NCBI RefSeq assembly: GCF_004684345.1
Contig: NZ_CP038469.1
Location: 1,612,001-1,676,000, forward strand
Source of the DNA: Citrobacter tructae
GTDB taxonomy: Bacteria; Pseudomonadota; Gammaproteobacteria; Enterobacterales; Enterobacteriaceae
Direction: 5' to 3'
DNA length: 64,000 nucleotides
The translations under genes and the position numbers were made by a program. Of the stretch, positions 43,333-52,678 are shown piece after piece (the first letter of the stretch is position 1; the number at the start of each line of letters is the position of its first letter). The notes under the pieces are model-generated. The model had not been told where the DNA came from, did no database searches, and was given only the letters and a program-made list of their open reading frames with translations.

Positions 43333-45065
43333 CGCAGTCGTTTCCCTGTCGGTTGCAGTACCAGCGTCAGCTGGTTGAAGAGGTGTACATCGGCGTACAG
43401 CGAGAAGAAGCGGTGCAGCATTTCGCCAAACAGATTAACGTCACCCTCGCCGGAAAAGTTGTCGGCATTGAGTGTGACTTCAATCTCCACGCCGCGCAGC
43501 ATGTAGCCGCGCTCAAAGCGTCGGATTAGCGTGTGTTTTACTGCAACAATCGCTTCCAGGCGGCGGCGGTTCATCTCATCGTCGGTCCAGTCGTACAGGG
43601 CCAGCGTCCCGCGCAGCACTTCCGGATTGTCCATCATGCTTAAGAAGCTCGAACCCAGATGGCTCATCACTCGCCAGTGGAAACGATCGTTCGCTGGCGG
43701 ATACAGCGGCAACGTTGGCGCGTTCAGATTTAACACTCTAACCGGGACTTTTCCGGCTTTCACAACCCGGTCGAGGAGCGTACTTTCCAGCGCCTTGCGG
43801 GGAAGCTGTCCGTTGGTTCCGGTGATACGCATCGACAGGGATTCTGGCTTATCAGACAGTTGCTCGATTTCAAAGGAACGTCCTCCCAGAATCAGCCAGG
43901 TGTCGTACAGACCTGACGGGCCGAGCTTGACGCGGGTGTGGAAATAACGCTCCGGCGCATCGTGACGCATCATGCCGCCGCGATGGCGAAAGCTGGTGAA
44001 CGGCACGTACTGATGCTTGCCGTTTTTCACCGCGCCGTGAATGTTGTCGACACTGTAGATTTCCGTGTGGCCGTCCTGCACGCGCATCGGGCGTAGCAGG
44101 TATTCGTTTTCCAGCGGATCGATGGTCAGCGGATCTGCTTCCAGAGTGAACAGGTTGATCACCGGGGCGCAGTGCAGACGGAAGTTTTCAGTTTCAAACG
44201 GAATATCCGACGGCCAGCCGCCGTCGAGCACGATGTCGGTTTCAAACCAGGTGGTATCCTGATTGAGTCCGGTCAGTTCCAGACCGCGTAACTCAACGAA
44301 CATAAACTTCTGGCGGAAGCTGAAGTACTCCAGCAGCAACTGATAGCCGCTAAAGGCTGAATCACCCTTCGGCCACAGACGCTCGGAATCGTCAAACCCC
44401 ATCGGCTTGCACCAGCCGTTAAACTTCACCCGCTCGGCACGGGTCGCCGCATGACGGGCGTACATCGCGTGCACCCGACGAGTCAGCGCCAGATGCAGGG
44501 CTGACGCAACCGGGCTTTCCGCATCAAGGTATATGGCGACTTTATCGATGTCGCTTTTCGCCCAGTCCACTTTGCTGCTGCATTCAAAACGCAGGCGGAT
44601 CGCGGCACGTCCGCCAGGTTCGGTTTGCAGGCGTGCACCCGCCAGATGAATAGGTTGCAGGGTAATATCGCGGGTGGTGCGGTACTGGCAGACGGTTTTG
44701 TCAGGCCCGACCGGGCGCGATAACACCGAGAAACCTTCCGGCAGCGTTTCGGCCTGCTTAAGCTGCTGCCACTCTGGCGATAACGCGACAACCGCCAGCG
44801 ACGGAATGGTGCGCATATAGTGCGGCCAGAGCAGGCTCACCAGCCCTTCGGTCAATTCCGGCAGGTCATCGTCGAGCTTTTCGCGAAGACGCCCCATCAG
44901 GAAGGCAAAGCCTTCGAACAGGCGCTCGACGTACGGATCGCGAGCACCGGTTTTATCCAGATTGAGCATGGCAGCGCGGTCGGGGTGGGCGCGGGCAAAT
45001 TCTTTACCGGCTTCGCGCAGATAGCGCATTTCTGCTTCGTAATAACGCAGGGTTAAATCATCCAT
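43296..45065 (-). CDS. tssF: TssF, T6SS baseplate protein
   Basis: 589 residues, beginning MDDLTLRYYEAEMRYLREAG, the almost fixed N-terminus of TssF, followed by ARDPYVERLFEGFAFLMGRL. Two TssF copies and one TssG form the wedge of the baseplate. It lies 39 bases after tssA and overlaps tssG. Confidence 0.96.
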   Translation of the reverse strand: MDDLTLRYYEAEMRYLREAGKEFARAHPDRAAMLNLDKTGARDPYVERLFEGFAFLMGRLREKLDDDLPELTEGLVSLLWPHYMRTIPSLAVVALSPEWQQLKQAETLPEGFSVLSRPVGPDKTVCQYRTTRDITLQPIHLAGARLQTEPGGRAAIRLRFECSSKVDWAKSDIDKVAIYLDAESPVASALHLALTRRVHAMYARHAATRAERVKFNGWCKPMGFDDSERLWPKGDSAFSGYQLLLEYFSFRQKFMFVELRGLELTGLNQDTTWFETDIVLDGGWPSDIPFETENFRLHCAPVINLFTLEADPLTIDPLENEYLLRPMRVQDGHTEIYSVDNIHGAVKNGKHQYVPFTSFRHRGGMMRHDAPERYFHTRVKLGPSGLYDTWLILGGRSFEIEQLSDKPESLSMRITGTNGQLPRKALESTLLDRVVKAGKVPVRVLNLNAPTLPLYPPANDRFHWRVMSHLGSSFLSMMDNPEVLRGTLALYDWTDDEMNRRRLEAIVAVKHTLIRRFERGYMLRGVEIEVTLNADNFSGEGDVNLFGEMLHRFFSLYADVHLFNQLTLVLQPTGKRLRWKENHSQHVPG

Positions 45066-45104
45066 GCACGGGATTCCTGAATGTCGTGTTGTTCAAATAA
45101 ATCA

Positions 45105-46709
45105 TTAGCCGCACAGCACCATCGCCCGGGCAGGATCGATGGCAATCAGGCCTGCCAGCAGCGCGTCCATTTCAGGGGCGAGGCGGGCTTTGTCGCTTTC
45201 ACTACGGCCCGCTTTCAGGCGCAGCAGTTTCAGCCGTCGGGCCTGCACTTCAAACAACAGCGCGGGTTCCCAGTCGTTAAGCGTCAGCTGCGGTGCACTG
45301 CTGGTAAGCTCCCCAAGAAGATGAAGCGCCATTTCATTGCGGCCGAACTGTTCGGCGACGCGTGCCATCAGTAAGCGCTGTAACCAGCGGTTGCGGGGAG
45401 ATTCCATCCCGGGGCGAGTCTGAAGCCAGCCGAGCGCGACTTCCGGGCCGTCGCTGTCGCCTTTCGCCATGGCTTCTGCCTCCAGCGCGAGAATGTCATC
45501 CGACGGGCCGGAGACGGTTGCCGCTTCATCACCGAAACCTGACATGTCGTCATTCACTTTTTCGGCGAGCCAGTTCAGCGTCACTTCGTCGGCGAACGGC
45601 GTGCCGTCGCTCCAGGAGAGCTGTTCCAGACCATGCAAACGGGCCAGCAACAGCTTCAGGTCGCTGAGGATATAATCGGCCCAGCCGTCCCAGGGTTGTC
45701 CGGCGCGGCTCAGCCCCTGCCACAGATACCATTGCAGATCGAGCCAGTAGCGGTTGGCCCCTTCGCAAAACATATCGCTGGCCTGCTCCACTAGCTCTGT
45801 CCAGTTCTGTTGCAGGTACAGGCGTTTGAGCTGCGCGCGGTAGTCTGGTTTCGGCGGCGAAAGACGGGTGCGACCGCTGGCATCCAGCGCCGGGATCTGC
45901 CCGACAGTATCCCAGCGTACGGCCTTCATCAGACGGTGTGAGGCCAGCCAGCCGTCCGGCTGATCGGCCAGCCAGCGGGCCAGCACTTTTGACTGGCTCA
46001 AAAACTCACCTTCGGATTTCACCATGATATCCGAGGCTGACGACCTGACCGTTGAGACAGATGCACTTTCCGTTGTGCCGCCACTCTGTGGCGATAAGCC
46101 GTCCAGCCCGCCGGAGCCAGCCAGACGTGTTTCCAGTGTACGGGACAAGCCTTCCAGCGCCGGACGTTCGTTCTCCGGCCAGCCTTCCAGCTGCGAATCA
46201 AGCAGGCTGAGTGCGGCGGCCGTTTGCGCCGTTTGTGCGCGGGTGGCCTCCGGCCAGCGTGAGAGCGTGTCCTGCATTCTGGTACTGTTCAGCCATTCCA
46301 GTGCCGATTTACGCGCGTTGGCCCGAAGCGGATGACACCGATCGCCGTAACGACTCAGCATCGCGACTAACAGTTGTAACCCTTCGAACAACCCCTGCTC
46401 ACCGTCGCGTTGCAGGCGGGCAAAGATATACCAGGTCACCACACGGAGATCGCGGGCCGTCTGCTTGAGCATTTTCTCCGCAAGACGGCAGATCGTTTCG
46501 GTATCGGTGCCGGAGAGTTTGTTGATCTCCTCGCGCATCAGCTGGAAATCGTCGTCATAGGCGGGATCGTCTCCCGCCCCTTCACCTGTCGCGAGCGGTT
46601 GTAACCAGTTGTCCCAGTTTGTCAGGCCGTTTTGCGCGCGGTCGAGCAGCGCCTTCTGGCCCTGATTGTCCGGCACACACAGGGTGAGCAGCGCATTTGC
46701 ATTCACCAT
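45105..46709 (-). CDS. tssA: TssA, T6SS cap/baseplate-priming protein
   Basis: 534 residues with an N-terminal ImpA domain (DDPAYDDDFQLMREEINKLS, then DLRVVTWYIFARLQRDGEQG), a long middle and a C-terminal VasJ-type helical domain (LGWLQTRPGMESPRNRWLQR). TssA proteins guide baseplate and sheath assembly and may cap the distal end. It starts one base after the tssM stop, so the two are joined in one operon. Confidence 0.92.
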   Translation of the reverse strand: MVNANALLTLCVPDNQGQKALLDRAQNGLTNWDNWLQPLATGEGAGDDPAYDDDFQLMREEINKLSGTDTETICRLAEKMLKQTARDLRVVTWYIFARLQRDGEQGLFEGLQLLVAMLSRYGDRCHPLRANARKSALEWLNSTRMQDTLSRWPEATRAQTAQTAAALSLLDSQLEGWPENERPALEGLSRTLETRLAGSGGLDGLSPQSGGTTESASVSTVRSSASDIMVKSEGEFLSQSKVLARWLADQPDGWLASHRLMKAVRWDTVGQIPALDASGRTRLSPPKPDYRAQLKRLYLQQNWTELVEQASDMFCEGANRYWLDLQWYLWQGLSRAGQPWDGWADYILSDLKLLLARLHGLEQLSWSDGTPFADEVTLNWLAEKVNDDMSGFGDEAATVSGPSDDILALEAEAMAKGDSDGPEVALGWLQTRPGMESPRNRWLQRLLMARVAEQFGRNEMALHLLGELTSSAPQLTLNDWEPALLFEVQARRLKLLRLKAGRSESDKARLAPEMDALLAGLIAIDPARAMVLCG

Positions 46710-49700
46710 TTATTCAGCCTCCGTGGCGGCCAGCGCGTTATTCACCGCACCAGGCTCTATTGAAAAGATCGATTCCGGCAGGATGAAGCCCTGCAGTTTC
46801 AGCAAGGAAAGCGGCCCATCACCCAGCTCGCTGCGCAATATAAACTTCAGCGGATTGCCGTCCGGGGTGATCCACACCAGCTGGGTGCGGCTGCTGTCGA
46901 GCGGGGTGATCAGCGCTTTATCAAGCAGACGAATAAAGCCCCAGTTGCCCTGGTTGTGTTCGTACAGACGCATCTCCGCCGTATTACTGCGCCAGCTCAA
47001 ATCCACACCGGGATAATAGGTGTTTCCCGGCCAGGTAAAGCTCTGCCAGCTTTCCATCTGGTTGAAATAATCGAGATTCTGCCCATCAACCGCTAACTGT
47101 ATCTGCGCCACGTCGCGCGACGGTCGGGCCATCAGCTCGAAATGTACGCCCGCATCGCCCTGCGCAAAGACGATGTCTGAGATATCTGCCAGTTGATTGA
47201 TGGCATTAAGGAATGCCGGATTGACGGTCATCCCCTGACTCGCCGCAGGATCGACCACCCAGTGGCTGCCTTCTTGATGCAGGATGCCGCCAAGATTGGT
47301 TTTCAGGAATGCCGCGATGCGCCCTGAGTCACCGCGCAGGAACTGCGCCAGCAGCGGCAGAGAGGCGTCGCTGCCCGTCGCTTTAAACGGATAGCGTCCG
47401 GCAAAGGCGGTATTCCACTGGGACACAATAGTGCTCTGCCAGCGGATGTTCAGGCTGCCTGCCGCCGGAGCCAGTACCTGACGCCATGCGAGATCCAGCG
47501 GCTGGACAAACAACGCCTGACCAAAACCGCTCCACTCCTGACCGAGACTCGCCGCCACCAGGCTGCCGTAATCGCGGGTGTCCGTCAGATCGATGGCTTT
47601 GCCCTGGAATACGGTCTGGGCCAGCATCTGCGCCATCGCCTGCGGATCCGGTGCACTGGTCACCTGTTGCAGCTTGAGACGTACCTGGGTGACGCGCGCC
47701 AGCCAGGACTGGAAGCTCAGATTGCCGTTGCTGCCGGTGCCGTCCTTCCCGGCCATCACGCCTGTCAGCGGGCCAAACACCCCGTCCAGCGGCCCTTTTG
47801 GCCCCTGCGCCTGCTCGATAAACTGTTGCGCGTTCTTTTTCTTACCGACCAGTTTTTTCGCCGAATCCACCAGCGAATCGGCCAGCACTTCGCCTTTCGC
47901 CCCGGTCTGCCCTTGCCAGGCCAGCGTATTCATCAGCGCCACCAGCGGCGACTGTCGCACGTCTGCCAGCAGGTTCAGCTGGGCAATCGCCTCGGACAAC
48001 GATTCCGCTTCGTGCCACTGAATGCTGTTCGCCAGATTCAGCCACGCGTTGCCAAAATCGGTGAAGTAGCGCTCGGTCAGGCGCTGTTTCAGCGCTTCCG
48101 GCGAGATATCGCCACTTGCCTGATGGGTTTTGTCGGTCAGAACCCAGTCGATTTCATCGCGGCGAGTTGTAACCACCTCATCAATGGCGTCTTCAACCTG
48201 CTCTTCCCACGCCTGACGGGTGAACATCCCCGGCACCACCTCTTCGGTGCTGAACAGGGTTGACGCATCGGTATCACCGGTCATATCCGCCAGCGTCAGA
48301 TCCGGCCAGTTTCGGGCAATGCGTTGCTGCATCTCCTGATACAGGCCAGATTCCGCGTTCCGCTGACCAATCTGCTTGAGCAAAATCTGGCGCACAGTGC
48401 CCACCAACTCCGCATCCGGTTTGATTTTCCACTCGGGATGCGCGGACAGGTTTTGGGCATAAAAGCCCAGTAATTTCGGGGCCTGCGTCTGCCAGGCGCT
48501 ATCGGCAACACCCGCGCGTTTTGGCCAGGCTTTGAGCATATTGGTCGAAAGCCAGGACGCATCGGCTTTATCCGGACGCGCGAGCATCAGATAACCTTTG
48601 AGCAGAGCGTAAGCTCGCTGGGTAGCAGACGTTCGGGCATCGCTCCCCGGCGGAAGTTGCACAAAAGCGGTGAGCTGCTGATGCAGCTGTGCCGCCAGCG
48701 CATCGCGCATCAGCACCTGATTATTGCGGGCATACAGCGGCCAGAGGGCATTCAGGGTGTCGCGATCCTGGTTCAATCCGAAACGGGTGTACCAGGGTGC
48801 GCCGTGCGCTTCCCGGTCCTGCAATCGGGCGACGGCCTGCTGCAACACGAGCTGATTACGCAGACGTTCGGTCAGCGGTTGTCTGGTATCGGCAGCGAAA
48901 CGTGCGGTCTCCTGGGCCTGATAAATCTGGGCGCGGTTGACGATGAGCGACATCAGTGTTCCGGCACCCCACAGCAAAATCACGCCAAGAAAAGCCAGGC
49001 GCAGCACGCGTTGCCAGTGGAAGCCAATTTTGTGGGCATGAACCTGTAGACAGTCTTCTTCCAGTGCCTGCCAGGCTGGCGGACTCAGACGCGCATGCGG
49101 CAGCGTCCCCGTTGCGGGCAGCGCGGGGCTGAACATGATGCCGCGCAGGCGATAAGGTGCCGGGCCTGTCATCAGACTTTTTAGCAGCGGTGTCAATTGT
49201 TGCCTGAGTGGTCCGCGCAGCTGATCGGAAACACGCAGCAGCCAGTTGTGACGGGTGTCGGCCAGCAAGGTGGCCGTCCCTGCCCGCCGCAGACGGGAGG
49301 ATAATGTGGTTACGGACTCCACAGCGGCATCGGGTATCGCGCCTGGGCCGAACAATGTGCCTGTTGCCGGAACGCCCTCGCCCTCTTGCTCCCACTTTTC
49401 ATCATTGATGAACCACAGCCAGACGGGAGCCTGCCAGCCCAGTTGCGCGTCCGCTTTCTGGCGGCTACGGACCAGTGTGTCCAGCGCCGCGGCATCCGGA
49501 AGCTGCGTGCTGTCCATCACCTGCACAATGCCATCCACAGGGCGCTCAGAGCGGACCTGGTTGAGGATTTCAACGAATTCTGGCTCGGGCATGGCTTCGG
49601 CAGGTCCGGCATGGATCAGGACTATACCGTCGTTCTCCTGCCAGTGATCGCGCTTGAGGCCTGGTGCCACTTTTTCAATGTGCTCGTCGGTGCCCTGAAC

Positions 49701-50102
49701 CAGCAGCAGGCGAACTTTGGATTTCCAGCGACGGGTGTAGCGCAGGCGGAGGTGATCGATAAGCCCTTCAGAGGTAAAACGCGTGGTGTCTTCATCAGTA
49801 TGAGGCGGCGCGTTGGGCTGAGCAGAATCACTGCTGCTTTCTGTCCCCGCATCCTGATTGCCCCCTTTTTCCCCGGCAGTCATCATCAGCGTGTGAGCAA
49901 ACCATCCCAGAATCAAAATGATAACGATTAAGGTCAGGCAAAAGACCATGACCCCCAGTTGACTATAGGGACCCACGCGCACCGCACTGGCCGTCTCTTC
50001 CGGATAGAACCAAAGAAAACAGCCAAATATGCCTGTGATACAGAGCGCAAAGGTAAGAATGGAGGCGAGCGCGGACGGTCTTTTCATAACAAGCGGTAAC
50101 AT
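46710..50102 (-). CDS. tssM: TssM (IcmF-like), T6SS inner membrane complex
   Basis: 1130 residues. N-terminal membrane helices (about 11-30 and 50-72), a cytoplasmic domain (RLLLVQGTDEHIEKVAPGLK) in which I see no Walker A motif, a third helix near residue 360 (LRLAFLGVILLWGAGTLMSL), then the large periplasmic part that reaches TssJ (IcmF-related region about 410-1000, C-terminal DUF1215-like end). A Walker-less TssM occurs in several enterobacterial systems. A second ATG at 50087 is equally possible as a start. It is preceded by a gene of unknown function nine bases away. Confidence 0.94.
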   Translation of the reverse strand: MLPLVMKRPSALASILTFALCITGIFGCFLWFYPEETASAVRVGPYSQLGVMVFCLTLIVIILILGWFAHTLMMTAGEKGGNQDAGTESSSDSAQPNAPPHTDEDTTRFTSEGLIDHLRLRYTRRWKSKVRLLLVQGTDEHIEKVAPGLKRDHWQENDGIVLIHAGPAEAMPEPEFVEILNQVRSERPVDGIVQVMDSTQLPDAAALDTLVRSRQKADAQLGWQAPVWLWFINDEKWEQEGEGVPATGTLFGPGAIPDAAVESVTTLSSRLRRAGTATLLADTRHNWLLRVSDQLRGPLRQQLTPLLKSLMTGPAPYRLRGIMFSPALPATGTLPHARLSPPAWQALEEDCLQVHAHKIGFHWQRVLRLAFLGVILLWGAGTLMSLIVNRAQIYQAQETARFAADTRQPLTERLRNQLVLQQAVARLQDREAHGAPWYTRFGLNQDRDTLNALWPLYARNNQVLMRDALAAQLHQQLTAFVQLPPGSDARTSATQRAYALLKGYLMLARPDKADASWLSTNMLKAWPKRAGVADSAWQTQAPKLLGFYAQNLSAHPEWKIKPDAELVGTVRQILLKQIGQRNAESGLYQEMQQRIARNWPDLTLADMTGDTDASTLFSTEEVVPGMFTRQAWEEQVEDAIDEVVTTRRDEIDWVLTDKTHQASGDISPEALKQRLTERYFTDFGNAWLNLANSIQWHEAESLSEAIAQLNLLADVRQSPLVALMNTLAWQGQTGAKGEVLADSLVDSAKKLVGKKKNAQQFIEQAQGPKGPLDGVFGPLTGVMAGKDGTGSNGNLSFQSWLARVTQVRLKLQQVTSAPDPQAMAQMLAQTVFQGKAIDLTDTRDYGSLVAASLGQEWSGFGQALFVQPLDLAWRQVLAPAAGSLNIRWQSTIVSQWNTAFAGRYPFKATGSDASLPLLAQFLRGDSGRIAAFLKTNLGGILHQEGSHWVVDPAASQGMTVNPAFLNAINQLADISDIVFAQGDAGVHFELMARPSRDVAQIQLAVDGQNLDYFNQMESWQSFTWPGNTYYPGVDLSWRSNTAEMRLYEHNQGNWGFIRLLDKALITPLDSSRTQLVWITPDGNPLKFILRSELGDGPLSLLKLQGFILPESIFSIEPGAVNNALAATEAE

Positions 50103-50111
50103 CCCTGATGA

Positions 50112-51272
50112 TTATTCTGGAGTGACAGCACACAGCTGTCGGGTATCTTTCGATGATTCAGTCACCACCATCTGCGCTTCGCCGTCGGCGAGGCACTGGC
50201 GGGTAGCGAGGATTAGCGCCTGCCAGGGGGCTGCAACTCCTGCAAAACCTGCAACGGTATCGATATTCGTATATCGCTGGGCGGGCAGTTCAGGCGCATA
50301 GACTTCGCAGGCAGAGCTGAGCGCATCACTGGAAGCCAGTGCGCCACCGGTTATCCAGCCGCGAAGAACGGTTTCCTTGTCGAGACCGGCCCACAACATA
50401 GCGTGTTTGAATGCGTGCCCCAGATCGCCCGTGTGATTGATTTGCGGGCGATGTATACGTGCGGATTTGGGCGGCGTACCTTTAAGGCGGCAGTTGGTCA
50501 TCAGCACAACCGAAATCGCTTCTCCGGTATCGTTCTGCGGCACGTCGTTCAGTTGTGCACTAATCACCAGCAGAGCGGACGGTTTTGCATAATGGTAATC
50601 GAGCCAGTAATCGATTAGCCGCAAGCCTGAGAGGTCGCGAATGCGGCTAACGGGTCGGTCAATCTTGAGTAACCAGCTTAGCGAAAGGTCTGGTAGCCCC
50701 TCCCCCACATCCAGTGCCAGGTAGCAGGCCATCCCCGGAGGCAGCGCCTCCAGCAGTTGATTTATGCGCCCGGTCACCTCCACTTCAACGCCCGCCAGTA
50801 CATCGTTTGCATCTTTCCCGCCAGGTATACGAGAGTGCCTGACCGGCTTGTCTGGCCTGCGAGGCATCACGGGTTGCAGAATGGGAGTTTTACTGAGGAC
50901 TGCTTTTTGCGTGGGCTTATGCTCACGTTCAAAGGCATTCACCAGAATGTCGCCAACAAACCAGGCAAAACGCTGCCCGCGACCTTCGTCACTGACATGG
51001 CGGGCCTGAATGGTTTTGTTGGCCGTGTATTGCCCCACGCTCAGATACTTGTAGCCCGCCCGACGCAACGAGAACATGGCTCCCCAGAGCAACACAGGGA
51101 GCACAACGGCAAACAGCCAGAATCCGGGTCCTGAACGCTCGCCCTGCCAGAACAGGAACGTCAGCCCCATGCCCGCAATCAGAACAATAGCCCCAAAGAT
51201 CAGCCAGCGCCGGGTCAGCGGGCGTGGCGGTTTGGCTTTCTTTTCCGGGATCCGTTCCAGAATAACTGGCAT
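50112..51272 (-). CDS. T6SS-cluster membrane protein of unknown function
   Basis: 386 residues. Two N-terminal helices (RRWLIFGAIVLIAGMGLTFL and GFWLFAVVLPVLLWGAMFSL) are followed by a cytosolic domain of about 300 residues (LPPGMACYLALDVGEGLPDL, LRLIDYWLDYHYAKPSALLV, CEVYAPELPAQRYTNIDTVA). The late region, with an invariant-looking ACEVYAPEL and the DTVAGFAGVAAPW segment, is faintly like a thiolase-type fold, but I would not claim it. It lies between PAAR and tssM in the operon, so it is probably a core-linked accessory part. I do not recognise a named family. Confidence 0.75.
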   Translation of the reverse strand: MPVILERIPEKKAKPPRPLTRRWLIFGAIVLIAGMGLTFLFWQGERSGPGFWLFAVVLPVLLWGAMFSLRRAGYKYLSVGQYTANKTIQARHVSDEGRGQRFAWFVGDILVNAFEREHKPTQKAVLSKTPILQPVMPRRPDKPVRHSRIPGGKDANDVLAGVEVEVTGRINQLLEALPPGMACYLALDVGEGLPDLSLSWLLKIDRPVSRIRDLSGLRLIDYWLDYHYAKPSALLVISAQLNDVPQNDTGEAISVVLMTNCRLKGTPPKSARIHRPQINHTGDLGHAFKHAMLWAGLDKETVLRGWITGGALASSDALSSACEVYAPELPAQRYTNIDTVAGFAGVAAPWQALILATRQCLADGEAQMVVTESSKDTRQLCAVTPE

Positions 51273-51275
51273 GGC

Positions 51276-51539
51276 TCAGCCCACCGATGCGTCAGGGAGA
51301 GAGCTGATCAGCGTGCAGCCACAGGCGCATTTATGCCCATGAAATGCCACGGGGATCCCGTTATCCAGGTAGTCAGGATTGCCTTCGGTAATGATGGTCG
51401 GTCCATGTCCTTGCTGCGGGCATGAAACTTTGTCACCTTTGCGTGCAACACCAATGCCGCCGAAAATCATCGTCGCGGACCCGGACAGAACTGCCCCACC
51501 GTGAGTGGTTTTATCGCCGATTCGAATTATTCCTTGCAT
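51276..51539 (-). CDS. PAAR-repeat T6SS spike tip protein
   Basis: 87 residues, beginning MQGIIRIGDKTTHGGAVLSG with the PAAR pattern G.(I/V)....D....G and the metal-binding ending HGPTIITEGNPDYLDNGIPV, then FHGHKCACGCTLISSL. PAAR proteins form the zinc-bound tip of VgrG. No toxin domain is attached, so it is a free tip that can be combined with either VgrG. It follows the immunity-like genes of the peptidoglycan effector and precedes the membrane protein by three bases. Confidence 0.92.
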   Translation of the reverse strand: MQGIIRIGDKTTHGGAVLSGSATMIFGGIGVARKGDKVSCPQQGHGPTIITEGNPDYLDNGIPVAFHGHKCACGCTLISSLPDASVG

Positions 51540-51554
51540 ATTTCCTCCGATTAA

Positions 51555-51974
51555 CTAGCGAATAACCCGGGTATTTTTCCATCCACTTGGATCCCACATG
51601 AATAATTCACTGTGAACCTGGACTTTCCCTGATGGCGATTTTTTCAGGAGTATTTGGGGAGCGGATATATCACATTCAGTGTCAGTATTTTCCTTACTGG
51701 ACCAGGTTAGCGCTAACTTCTCGCCATCATTTGAGACAGTGTATTTACCATCACAGGTAAACAGGGCATGCCACGAATACATCGTCACCACGGCATTTTT
51801 ATCCTCCTTTATCGCGACATTCCAGGTAACACTTGCTCTCTGTCCATCTATAAACTCTTCGCCCTGTTGCGTGTATGAATATGTTCCAACAGGAACATCA
51901 CTCGCTAAAGCGAAAAAATTAACGCAGCTTAAAACCAGGACTGCACACAGGCTTTGTCTAAATTTAACTCTCAT
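51555..51974 (-). CDS. Exported DUF5991-like protein, putative immunity protein
   Basis: 139 residues with a signal peptide (MRVKFRQSLCAVLVLSCVNF). The mature part is beta-rich: DVPVGTYSYTQQGEEFIDGQ, WHALFTCDGKYTVSNDGEKL, and CDISAPQILLKK. I know similar proteins as DUF5991, from memory. Its ATG overlaps the stop of the preceding gene (ATGA). A paralogue with the same plan lies at 52679-53100 but is frameshifted. Periplasmic location behind a peptidoglycan-degrading effector fits immunity. Confidence 0.7.
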   Translation of the reverse strand: MRVKFRQSLCAVLVLSCVNFFALASDVPVGTYSYTQQGEEFIDGQRASVTWNVAIKEDKNAVVTMYSWHALFTCDGKYTVSNDGEKLALTWSSKENTDTECDISAPQILLKKSPSGKVQVHSELFMWDPSGWKNTRVIR

Positions 51975-52612
51975 TTATACACCTCGTCAGAGCAATTAGC
52001 CTCGACTTCATAACCTAAAAAATAGTAAAGGTGTACATCGCCGGACCTTGACACTACATTAACACCTTCAGAGCTTGTGCAATATTCAAAAATATCCCTA
52101 AACCTTTTACCATTAATAATCAAGCTACGTTGCCCATTAAACTTGACATCATCAACCTTAATTTCCCCACCATAGGATATGAAAGCAATGCTGGTATTTA
52201 ACTGCGACCCGTGACGATTAGCGCCATTATATTAATATGTATACATTTTATTTCCATCTACAGCATCTTCTACAGCATCTTCTACAGCATCTTCTACAGC
52301 ATCTTCTACAGCATCTTCTACAGCATCTTCTACAGCATCTTCTACAGCATCTTCTACAGCATCTTCTACAGCATCTTCTACAGCATCATTTGTCTTTTCA
52401 CTTGAAAAATCACTTCCAGAATAAGCATCGCAATGTTTTCTTGCATAGGAACAAATTAAAACATTTTCTTCACGCAAATTTTTTGTTGTCGACATCTGCA
52501 TTTTAGAATTATTAAAAGACACAATCCCTATATCTGGAGAGATATCTCGCCCATCAGCTTGAACCTGACACGTCAGCAAGAAAAACCCTCCTATCAATAA
52601 ATGATTCTGCAT
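51971..52612 (-). pseudogene. Exported protein with VEDA tandem repeats, interrupted by one stop
   Basis: The frame starts MQNHLLIGGFFLLTCQVQAD (signal peptide) and passes DIGIVSFNNSKMQMSTTKNL, ten DAVE units and a last DAVD, then GNKMYTY and TAA (52232-52234). It stays open afterwards in the same frame: YNGANRHGSQLNTSIAFISY, LIINGKRFRDIFEYCTSSEG, ending ANCSDEVYK and TGA, which overlaps the next start as ATGA. So a 213-codon gene has one internal stop next to the repeat. The repeat probably expanded after insertion. Without it the gene would be another small exported, immunity-like protein. Confidence 0.7.
52261..52380. repeat. Tandem repeat, ten perfect 12-bp units
   Basis: The unit cagcatcttcta occurs ten times without a mismatch, flanked by partial copies (catcta before, cagcatca after). 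On the minus strand it encodes the four-residue unit VEDA. Units of 12 bases keep the frame, so copy number can change by slippage without frameshift. Confidence 0.97.
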
Positions 52613-52678
52613 GACTCGCTTTCTTGCATTAGATGAATGCTAATAGTTAATTATTGTTTTTGTATAAACTCACATCCA

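Noticed and set aside
52261..52380. CRISPR-like array
   Set aside because: Units are 12 bases, directly adjoining and identical, without spacers; no cas genes are near. It is a coding tandem repeat.
52211..52405. Plus-strand reading frames through the 12-bp repeat (for example repeated FYSI)
   Set aside because: A 12-base unit without stops stays open in several frames by itself. The minus-strand frame has a signal peptide, a start site and coupling to its neighbour; the plus-strand frames have none.
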